Part shown: piece by piece, positions 1-6,646 of the stretch
Layout of the letters: each line of letters starts with the position of its first letter
Numbering within the stretch: the stretch's first letter is position 1
Assembly (NCBI GenBank): GCA_024684065.1
Contig: JAIKXO010000262.1
Coordinates: 1 to 12,050, forward strand
Length of the DNA: 12,050 nt
Source: Lachnospiraceae bacterium
Lineage (GTDB): Bacteria > Bacillota_A > Clostridia > Lachnospirales > Lachnospiraceae
Reading direction: 5' to 3'
Made by a program: the position numbers and the translations under genes
Notes under the pieces: generated by a model
What the model was told of the DNA's origin: nothing
The model's input: the letters and a program-made list of their open reading frames with translations, nothing else
Database searches by the model: none

Positions 1-764
1 AACAGTCTGGCAAAAAAACCCTTCTTTGTTATTTTGCAGAGGATTATGGTTATGTTATCCTTCCCTCCGTTGTCAAGGGCGGCCTGTAAAAGCTTTTCCG
101 TCGCGCTTTTTATGTCATTTTCCGAAATGATCTGCGCGATCCGGTCCTCGCTCACCATATCAGTCAGCCCGTCGGAGCTTATGAGGTAACGATCCCCGTC
201 CTGATACCGGCCCCTTGCAACATAAGGCTCGATCATCATCTCCTCCGGCGGTATCCCGAGATTCTGGGATAACGGAGGTTTACCTCCATATATATACGGC
301 GCTGTATGATCAACGGAGATCTGCTTAAGCTCCCCCGATGCATAGTGAAATATCCTGCTGTCGCCTATATTGCAGAGTGTGACTCCATCTTCCGAAAAAG
401 CAAGCATGGCCCCCGTAGTACCCATGGTCTCAACGGAATTTTCCCTTGCATATCTGCAGATGCTGTCGTTAGCTCTTTCACAGATATTTAATACCGCATC
501 TAAGGGATCGTCGAAATCACCGGTCTGTGACGCAGCCTCCGACGCGAGAAAAGAAGCCACCTCTCCGCATTCCTCTCCTCCCATTCCGTCAAAAACCCCC
601 ACGATCATGGGTTTTCCGCCCTTATAGGACCCGGTGAGGGGCTCGGTCATATACGGTTCATGGTTCTTGAGATACCTGCCCTCAACTATGAAATTATCCT
701 GGTTGATCTTCCTGTGTTTTCCTATATTGCTGATGCAGCAGTAATCCGCTTCGTATTTAGACAT
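1..764 (-). CDS. PP2C-family Ser/Thr protein phosphatase (PrpC/Stp1-like), 3' end beyond window
   Basis: This metal-dependent phosphatase probably removes phosphate from Ser/Thr residues on the neighbouring kinase and its substrates in the cytoplasm. Reading the minus strand from ATG 764 gives 254 codons, still open at base 1. All PP2C signatures are visible: RKINQDN (18-24, metal Asp23), DGMGG (59-63), a TMGTTG stretch (113-118), GDSR (134-137), SVDH (150-153), SSDGLTD (196-202) and GGKDN (233-237). The family is usually about 240-250 residues, so the catalytic domain is complete and only a short tail is missing. There is no signal peptide or membrane segment in the visible part. The start is supported by a GAGGTG ribosome site 8 bases upstream, inside the last kinase codons, so translation is probably coupled. 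The identification is firm; the substrate is inferred from the gene pairing. Confidence 0.95.
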   Translation of the reverse strand, partial: MSKYEADYCCISNIGKHRKINQDNFIVEGRYLKNHEPYMTEPLTGSYKGGKPMIVGVFDGMGGEECGEVASFLASEAASQTGDFDDPLDAVLNICERANDSICRYARENSVETMGTTGAMLAFSEDGVTLCNIGDSRIFHYASGELKQISVDHTAPYIYGGKPPLSQNLGIPPEEMMIEPYVARGRYQDGDRYLISSDGLTDMVSEDRIAQIISENDIKSATEKLLQAALDNGGKDNITIILCKITKKGFFARL

Positions 765-769
765 TTTTG

Positions 770-2896
770 TCACCTCGTAAGCATGATCCCAAGCTCCGTC
801 CCATCTTCAAGATAGTAGGAACCGAACCCGCGCAGCGTATTCCCGTCTCTGTAAAACATAACGTAAAAGGTTTCCTCTCCGTCTCCCTCTCCTAACAGGA
901 CCCCGTCTTCGAAAAAAAGGAGATCATATCCGGACATTTCCCTGTTATCATCCCTGATATGGTCCAGATCTTCTATGATCTTGTACGGATACGCGGTACC
1001 CACGCCTTCATCATTGTCGATATCAAACTCCATGGTGCATAAGATCCCCGGGCAGTCAAAGAAATTTTCCTCCGAATCAGACCCCTCCGAGATCAGGCAT
1101 TTCCAGGAGCCGTTAAACTCATCGCTGTCGTAGACAAAATCCACGCTTGGAAAATCTTCGTCCCCGTGCTCCTGCATAAAATCAATAAACCAGTCAAAAT
1201 CGCTTACGGTCAGGTCTTCGGAAGCTGAAACCTTATCCTTCAGAGCATTTTTTTCTTCCGTATCTTTTTCTTCAGTATTGTTTTCTTCCGTATTGTTTAC
1301 TTCCGTATTTTCGCCTAACAGAAATGATTCAATTTTATTCTCTGTATCTCCGACCTTATCACCGGTCTCTTCACCGACAGGTTTTTCGTTAAGCTGTCCT
1401 GCAGGTTCTGAGGTATCTTTTTCCGGATCTTCTTCGTTTTTTTCATCCACTGTCTCTGTTTTGGCATCGTTAACGTTCTCTGCAAACGCTTCCGTCTTTA
1501 CTTCATCATCACGGCTTTTCCCTGTATCGCCGGATCCACCGAAGAATTCAAGCACGGCGGCAAGGCGCCCTAAGAGTATGAGAACTCCTATTACGATGAT
1601 CACGATAACAAGTATTTTCTTTCCGTTTGATTTCTTCTGGCCGAATTCCCCGACCTCGGACCGGTATATCGTCGATTCCCCCCTGTAGGGATTCGGAGAC
1701 ATATTTCCCGCTTCCGCAGGCATCTGCCTCTGTACGGGCGCTCCTGTCAGGCCGCCCGGAGCAGGCCCGGTATTCCCGGTCAAGCCTCCCGCATTTTCGA
1801 TAGCCCCTGAAGCTGAAGGCGCCCTGTGCGCTACAGATACGGTCGAATTCAGATCGTTTGTGTTCGTGCCTCCGGGAACACTGCGTACCGACACCGTCTT
1901 ATCCAGGCTGTCGTCAGCTCCGTTTCGGGAAAGCGGCTTTACGGGATTCCTTCCGGACACAGCCTGTGCGGCCGTGGAATTATACGTTCCGTTTATAACG
2001 GCGTCCAATGCCCTTTTCATTTCGGTTGCGCTCCTGAAGCGCTGCTTCGGATCATAGGCGCAGGCCTTAAGCACAACCTCGGCCGCTTCCGGGGAAGCAT
2101 CCATAGGCGCGGGCAGAGGCTCTCCGTCGAGCCTTTTTCGTACCGCCGCCACCCTTTCGTTCGGGCTCAGGTTTGTCTGCGGAGTAAGAAAGGGAAGAAG
2201 TTTCCTGTTAAGGAAACGATATAAAACAAGCCCAAGCGAATACAGATCCACCGTGGCGTTATAGGAAAAGCCCTTTTCTATCTCGGGAGCCATATAGTTA
2301 TAGGTTCCCTTCTGGGAAAGCGCGCCCGCCACGTTCTCAAGCTTTCTTGCCACACCGAAGTCTCCCAGCTTATAATCGCCGAACTGGTTGACAAATATAT
2401 TCTCAGGCTTAATGTCACGATGAATGACCTTCTTAAGCGCACAGATCTCGAGAGCCGTGCAGATATCCTTTCCAAGCTTAAGAACGGCCTTTTCCGGAAG
2501 CGTATCCTCGCCGATGAAGGCGTTTAGGGGAGTAAGCAGCTCCATTCTTATAAGGATCGTCCAGCCGACCCTGTCCTTATGCTCAATGACCTTATAATCC
2601 TCAACGCTGACTATATTCTGGACTCCCTTAAAGGATTCCATCAGCTGTATCTCCCCGACGAAATCATTTACTATCCCGTTTAAATAAGATCTCGTGTCAT
2701 TCTCGGAAAGCCCGTCGGCACGAAGCGATTCTATCTCGGCTTCGTTGGCGGGGATAGTGATCACCTTTATCGCGGCCTTGCTCTCAACCGCGTAATCGGT
2801 CCTGACCGCCTCGTAAACCGTCCCATAGGCGCCCTTCCCCAACTGCTTACGCACCGACCATTCCGGCCAGACCATACTGATAACATTATTTTCCAT
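770..2896 (-). CDS. Transmembrane Ser/Thr protein kinase with a novel acidic C-terminal outer domain (no PASTA repeats)
   Basis: A Hanks-type kinase of 708 residues. Kinase core about 12-300: glycine loop GKGAYG (20-25), ATP lysine in AIKV (K44), a likely helix-C Glu (E82) after an insert of about 30 residues, HRDIKPEN (159-166, catalytic D161), DFG (179-181), and APE (203-205). A Gly/Pro/Thr-rich linker follows (about 305-420), then basic KKSNGKK and one membrane helix (about 427-446), which puts the kinase inside the cell. Outside is an acidic stalk with a five-residue repeat and a domain (about 565-708) rich in Asp, Glu and aromatics that I do not recognise. PASTA repeats, common in Gram-positive homologues, are absent. 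Start: GTG 2908 would extend the protein by 4 residues, but ATG 2896 has GAGGTG 9 bases upstream and is preferred. It is first in an operon with the PP2C gene 5 bases downstream. Confidence 0.94.
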   Translation of the reverse strand: MENNVISMVWPEWSVRKQLGKGAYGTVYEAVRTDYAVESKAAIKVITIPANEAEIESLRADGLSENDTRSYLNGIVNDFVGEIQLMESFKGVQNIVSVEDYKVIEHKDRVGWTILIRMELLTPLNAFIGEDTLPEKAVLKLGKDICTALEICALKKVIHRDIKPENIFVNQFGDYKLGDFGVARKLENVAGALSQKGTYNYMAPEIEKGFSYNATVDLYSLGLVLYRFLNRKLLPFLTPQTNLSPNERVAAVRKRLDGEPLPAPMDASPEAAEVVLKACAYDPKQRFRSATEMKRALDAVINGTYNSTAAQAVSGRNPVKPLSRNGADDSLDKTVSVRSVPGGTNTNDLNSTVSVAHRAPSASGAIENAGGLTGNTGPAPGGLTGAPVQRQMPAEAGNMSPNPYRGESTIYRSEVGEFGQKKSNGKKILVIVIIVIGVLILLGRLAAVLEFFGGSGDTGKSRDDEVKTEAFAENVNDAKTETVDEKNEEDPEKDTSEPAGQLNEKPVGEETGDKVGDTENKIESFLLGENTEVNNTEENNTEEKDTEEKNALKDKVSASEDLTVSDFDWFIDFMQEHGDEDFPSVDFVYDSDEFNGSWKCLISEGSDSEENFFDCPGILCTMEFDIDNDEGVGTAYPYKIIEDLDHIRDDNREMSGYDLLFFEDGVLLGEGDGEETFYVMFYRDGNTLRGFGSYYLEDGTELGIMLTR
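1250..1309 (-). repeat. 15-bp tandem repeat, four copies, in the kinase stalk
   Basis: Four in-frame 15-base units encode NTEVN, NTEEN, NTEEK and DTEEK. They lie in the acidic stretch outside the membrane helix of the kinase. The unit is a multiple of three, so copy-number change would lengthen or shorten the stalk without breaking the frame. Confidence 0.85.
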
Positions 2897-2906
2897 TATA
2901 TCCGAC

Positions 2907-2912
2907 ACCTCA
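2907..2912 (-). promoter_or_regulatory. Ribosome binding site that sets the kinase start
   Basis: GAGGTG on the minus strand ends 9-10 bases before ATG 2896. The alternative GTG start at 2908 overlaps this site and would have no ribosome site of its own. An ATG a few bases further upstream (about 2914) opens only a five-codon frame and is not used. Confidence 0.7.
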
Positions 2913-2950
2913 TAGATCCCTGACTGAAATGAAAACTACATACTAAAACA

Positions 2951-2979
2951 TTTTTAATAATATCATAAATGCCTGTCAA
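2951..2979 (-). promoter_or_regulatory. Predicted sigma-A-type promoter for the kinase-phosphatase operon
   Basis: On the minus strand a perfect TTGACA (2979-2974) is followed after 17 bases by TAAAAA (2956-2951), a 4 of 6 match to TATAAT. Transcription would begin near 2944, leaving a leader of roughly 48 bases before ATG 2896. The -35 box and spacing are strong and the -10 box is weak. Confidence 0.55.
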
Positions 2980-3106
2980 TTACAATTTGTAACTCGTCCC
3001 TGTAAAGCGGTTTTTTACGGCACCCTCACTATTCCGCCCCTGTTGAAAAGGGTTTTTGTCCCAGAAATGTCCGGCATGCCCTCTTCAGGGCCGATGGTTT
3101 TCAGGA

Positions 3107-3159
3107 CCGGATCCGCTCCGTTTTATCCATTAACGGATCCGGCTTATTAAAGATCCGGC
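3107..3159. repeat. GGATCC-centred inverted and direct repeats, possible operator
   Basis: CCGGATCCG (3107-3115) and CGGATCCGG (3134-3142) form a perfect 9-bp inverted repeat with an 18-base loop. The inner sequences TCCGTT (3117-3122) and AACGGA (3132-3137) can pair instead. GATCCGGC at 3137-3144 (its last base read within GGC) recurs at 3152-3159, giving three related copies upstream of the EAL promoter. No T-run follows the right arm, so it is not a standard terminator. A protein-binding role is inference. Confidence 0.5.
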
Positions 3160-3211
3160 CCGCGGATACATAGTCAGTGTTTTTAATAACATATGATATT
3201 ATACAGTATTT

Positions 3212-3240
3212 TTGACTTTTATATGCATTTGATGTATATT
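3212..3240 (+). promoter_or_regulatory. Predicted sigma-A-type promoter for the EAL gene
   Basis: TTGACT (3212-3217), exactly 17 bases, then TATATT (3235-3240). Each box matches 5 of 6 consensus bases. Transcription would begin near 3247, which leaves only about 7 bases before ATG 3254 but about 40 before ATG 3287, so the promoter also supports the later start. Confidence 0.7.
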
Positions 3241-3273
3241 TAAAAATGTATTAATGTCTTCGTTTGCATTTCA

Positions 3274-3279
3274 AAGAGG
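3274..3279 (+). promoter_or_regulatory. Ribosome binding site that sets the EAL protein start
   Basis: AAGAGG lies 7 bases before ATG 3287. The earlier in-frame ATG at 3254 is preceded by AT-rich sequence without any ribosome site. Confidence 0.7.
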
Positions 3280-3286
3280 CTTACCG

Positions 3287-6200
3287 ATGTCAGAATTATT
3301 CCGGCCAACCGAAGAATCAGGCAGGTCCTTTACCGAAGCACTTTCAGGCGGCGCAGCTGTCTTCAGAGCCGAGGATCCGTATGAGCTTATTTATGTAAAC
3401 GATCATATGGCAGAGCTTTTCGAATGCGAAGACAGGGAAGATCTTTGTTCCTTTACCGAAGGGAGTTTCAGGGGTATTGTCAATGAAACCGACTTTGGTA
3501 CCGTCTTCAGGGAAATAAAGCTCCAGCTTAATGAATCTTCTGCCGGATCCGGCTACGTATTCTTCCATATCCGCACAAAAAAAGGAACCATCAAGCGCAT
3601 AGTAAGCCACTGGACCCTGGTCCATGACAAAACGGAGGGGGACATCTTCTATGCCTATCTGTTTCTCCATCATGCGGATCTTATCGGAAGTGAATTCGAT
3701 TCGATCACCGGCCTGTACGGCAAGACCCGGCTGATAAAGCATATTAAGCATGCCGTCAGGGAATCCGGAAAAGACGGAAATATCCGCTATGCGATAGCCT
3801 ATCTGAACCTTGTTCATTTCAAGCTCCTCAACATAGAAAAAGGCGCCTCGGAAGGGGATGCCTGTCTCCACGAACTGGCGTATATCCTTCAGCGGGTATT
3901 TAGCAATGCCTTTATTGCCCGTATTTCAGATGATCATTTCGCCATTTTTACCGATTATGACACTGTGTTCTCAAAATCGGAAGAGGCCGAAGCCCTTTTC
4001 AGGAAGAGTTTTGCTTCCTCATCTGACGTACGTTTAAAGATCGGCATACAGGCTCTTGACTTAGGCAGAGATCCCGATATTGAAACCGCTCTCTCCCTTG
4101 CAAAGCTTGTCTGCGACTATATAAAAAGCGACGGAAGTACTGATGTCGCCGAGTATTCGGATGAACTTGCCCTTCGGATAAAGACCCGGAAACACGTGAT
4201 AAAAAAGCTTGACGAAGCCCTGGAAAAGGAATGGATAGCCGTGTATTACCAGCCTGTGGTCCGCTCTGTCAACGGCTGGCTCTGCGGAATGGAGTCCCTG
4301 GTCAGATGGATAGATCCGGAAATGGGGATCTTATATCCCGACCAGTTTATCCCCATACTCGAGGAAGAGGCGCTGATCCACCGTCTTGACGCTTACGTGG
4401 TAGATAAGGTCTGTTCTTTTCTTCATGACCGCGTAATCCGTAAGGAGCCGGTCGTTCCGGTCTCCGTCAATTTTTCGAGGCTCGATTTTATAAACTGCGA
4501 TATGCTTGAGATCGTAGAAGCCGCCGTCAAAAAGCACGAGATCCCGAGGGACTATATCCATATCGAGATCACGGAGAGCATGATAGTCTCCGATGAAGAG
4601 CTCATGAGAAATATCATCGAGAGCTTCAGGCAGGCAGGCTACGAAGTATGGATGGACGACTTCGGCAGCGGATATTCCTCCTTAAACCTTCTTAAGGACT
4701 ACAATTTTGATATGCTCAAGCTTGATATGCGTTTCCTTACGCCGTTTACCGAAAAATCAAAAAGCATTGTCCTCTCTACCGTGACCATGGCAAAGGACAT
4801 CGGGATTATGACGCTTGCCGAGGGCGTGGAGACCGAAGAACAGCTTGATTTCCTCAAAGAGATCGGATGCACCAGGATCCAGGGATTCTACTATGGAAAG
4901 CCTGCCCCCCCCGAGCTGGTCTTTGAGCATATAAAAGAAAAACAGATCACCGTTGAGACGAGAAAATGGCGCCATTTCTATGATGTGGCGGGACAGAACA
5001 TACGCGCGACTGACAGCCCTTTGGAGATCGTGGAAGACGACGGTGAAAGGTTCTTCTGTCTTTACATGAACCAAAAATACAGGGAACAGATCGGCTGCGT
5101 GGGAATGAGCCTTGAAGATATAACTAGAAACTTCTACCATTACAACTCCCCTCTCACTCCCAAATTCCGCGAAGCAGCTAAGAAGCTTGAGTCCTCCGGC
5201 AGGGAAGAGAGCTTTTATTACATCGTGAACGGAAGCTATTTCCGTTTAACCGCACAGGTGATCGCGGAAAATTCGGGACATTTCCTTATCCGGGATTCCC
5301 TTACGGATATAAGCCGTGACCCTTCGGTCAACGAAGCCGACATGCTCGATCAGAAGCTCAGGGAGCTGAATCTTCTGGTTGAAGATGTTCTCCTTCTGGA
5401 TCTTTCGGAGAATTCCATTACGACGCTCCTTGGAGCAAACAATCTGATCCGGACCGATTCACCGGAATCTCCGGATATATGGACAGAGATCGCGGATTCG
5501 CTTTATAAGCGTATGCATCCCAAAGACCACAGCCGTTTCCGTCTTTTCATCGACTTTTCCACTCTTAAGGACCGTTTGGCCGGATCGGAGAAGGGTTATG
5601 TCGGGGATCTGTTCAGGATAAAATACGAGGACGGAAATTACAGGTGGACGGAGAACTATATCCTCCCCGTTCTCAGAGCCGAAGGCAGAGAATATCTGTA
5701 TTGCACCAGAACATTTTCCAAAGAGGGAACAGCAATTTACGAAGAGGCTTTCAAAAGTCCCGACAGTGCAGCCGGGCTTAACGGGCCGGCGGAAAGGATA
5801 CTTGCCTACGGAAACGTTTTTGACAGTATACTTCAGAGCTCCTTATTCAAGATATTCTGGAAGGATAAAGACCGGCGCTTCCGTGGAGTCAGCCGCGCTT
5901 TTCTTGAGTATTACGATATAAAGGATGAAAACGACATTCTCGGGAAAACTGACGAGGATATGGGCTGGCATATAGATATAGCCGGCTTTATGGAAGCTGA
6001 GAACGCTATCCTTGAAAAGGGAGAATCGTTCTTAAATGTCTTTGGCAAATGTATCGTAAGGGGCGAAGTCCGGGAAATCTGCTACAGCAAGATACCCCTT
6101 TACAAAAGAGGCGAGGTCTGCGGACTGGTCGGATGCTTTGTCGACTGGGAAGAAGAGAGATCCCGTATACTGAACATTACCGCCCCCTTCCGGAAGGACA

Positions 6201-6634
6201 GCGTGACCGGTCTTTTAAACACCCACTCTTTTGTAGATAACATGATCGATTACGCGGAGCAATATAATCAGAACGGAATGGACTTTGCGCTGATGCTGTT
6301 CAACAATTCACACCATGACCGGATCAGACAGACCTATGGCGAAGAATTCGCAAAATCCGTGCTTTGTACCGTTGCGGACTCACTGATGGGGCTCCTTGGC
6401 ACCCACTCGGTGATCGCAAGGCCGAAGGACTCTGTCTTTGCAGTACTCATGCACCTGAACTCATCCGATGAGCTTAAGGATATCGAACATAAAGCCATTG
6501 ACCGCCTTGAAGGGATCACTGAGGTAAACGGAAACCGCATTACCATGCGGATCAGGTCCTATGCAAAGCTCCGCTCACAGACGGATACAGCGGACGAAGC
6601 GCTTTACGAGGAGGCTCTTAAGTCCGTATTGTAG
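3287..6634 (+). CDS. Multi-PAS c-di-GMP phosphodiesterase: degenerate GGDEF, EAL, PAS segments, second degenerate GGDEF
   Basis: This 1115-residue protein probably hydrolyses cyclic di-GMP in the cytoplasm; no membrane helix or signal peptide is evident. Domains in order: PAS-like segment (about 15-130); GGDEF fold starting at DSITGL (about 138) whose signature is replaced by SDDHF (about 214-218); EAL domain (about 301-549); PAS-like segments (about 580-675, about 700-815 with MHPKDH, and about 848-960); and a final GGDEF-like fold starting at DSVTGL (about 971) with RPKDS in place of the signature. The EAL domain keeps E336 (MESL), N395, E427, D457 and D458 in DDFGSGYSSL, K478, E512 in AEGVET and Q532, so activity is likely. 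Both GGDEF units should lack cyclase activity and may sense GTP or aid dimerisation. ATG 3254 would add 11 residues but lacks a ribosome site. It has its own promoter, opposite the kinase operon, and converges on the helicase gene. Confidence 0.94.
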   Translation: MSELFRPTEESGRSFTEALSGGAAVFRAEDPYELIYVNDHMAELFECEDREDLCSFTEGSFRGIVNETDFGTVFREIKLQLNESSAGSGYVFFHIRTKKGTIKRIVSHWTLVHDKTEGDIFYAYLFLHHADLIGSEFDSITGLYGKTRLIKHIKHAVRESGKDGNIRYAIAYLNLVHFKLLNIEKGASEGDACLHELAYILQRVFSNAFIARISDDHFAIFTDYDTVFSKSEEAEALFRKSFASSSDVRLKIGIQALDLGRDPDIETALSLAKLVCDYIKSDGSTDVAEYSDELALRIKTRKHVIKKLDEALEKEWIAVYYQPVVRSVNGWLCGMESLVRWIDPEMGILYPDQFIPILEEEALIHRLDAYVVDKVCSFLHDRVIRKEPVVPVSVNFSRLDFINCDMLEIVEAAVKKHEIPRDYIHIEITESMIVSDEELMRNIIESFRQAGYEVWMDDFGSGYSSLNLLKDYNFDMLKLDMRFLTPFTEKSKSIVLSTVTMAKDIGIMTLAEGVETEEQLDFLKEIGCTRIQGFYYGKPAPPELVFEHIKEKQITVETRKWRHFYDVAGQNIRATDSPLEIVEDDGERFFCLYMNQKYREQIGCVGMSLEDITRNFYHYNSPLTPKFREAAKKLESSGREESFYYIVNGSYFRLTAQVIAENSGHFLIRDSLTDISRDPSVNEADMLDQKLRELNLLVEDVLLLDLSENSITTLLGANNLIRTDSPESPDIWTEIADSLYKRMHPKDHSRFRLFIDFSTLKDRLAGSEKGYVGDLFRIKYEDGNYRWTENYILPVLRAEGREYLYCTRTFSKEGTAIYEEAFKSPDSAAGLNGPAERILAYGNVFDSILQSSLFKIFWKDKDRRFRGVSRAFLEYYDIKDENDILGKTDEDMGWHIDIAGFMEAENAILEKGESFLNVFGKCIVRGEVREICYSKIPLYKRGEVCGLVGCFVDWEEERSRILNITAPFRKDSVTGLLNTHSFVDNMIDYAEQYNQNGMDFALMLFNNSHHDRIRQTYGEEFAKSVLCTVADSLMGLLGTHSVIARPKDSVFAVLMHLNSSDELKDIEHKAIDRLEGITEVNGNRITMRIRSYAKLRSQTDTADEALYEEALKSVL

Positions 6635-6646
6635 GTCTTTCAGTGT

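Larger units (their letters stand above)
2897..3286. other. Divergent intergenic control region
   Basis: This stretch separates the kinase operon (left, minus) from the EAL gene (right, plus). It holds one predicted promoter per direction, near each gene, and a cluster of GGATCC-centred repeats in between (3107-3159). I see no convincing small gene, RNA gene or riboswitch. The remaining sequence has only short weak hairpins. Confidence 0.75.

Noticed and set aside
1278..1688. Open frame of 136 codons on the plus strand within the kinase gene
   Set aside because: It is opposite a gene with intact kinase, linker and membrane motifs; its Ser/Phe/Val-rich translation is the complement of Glu/Asp/Lys codons, and it has no ribosome site.
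3002..3018. Short hairpin GTAAA/TTTAC in the divergent region
   Set aside because: Only five pairs with AT-rich ends; too weak to call a terminator or RNA element.
3037..3057. CCCT/AGGG followed by TTTTT, terminator-like on the plus strand
   Set aside because: The stem has four pairs and there is no plus-strand gene upstream for it to end.
3254..3286. ATG 3254 as the start of the EAL protein
   Set aside because: No ribosome site and only about 7 bases from the predicted transcription start; ATG 3287 has AAGAGG at good spacing.
3344..3871. Open frame of 175 codons on the minus strand within the EAL gene
   Set aside because: It overlaps PAS and GGDEF coding sequence on the other strand, resembles no family I know, and is best explained by codon bias.
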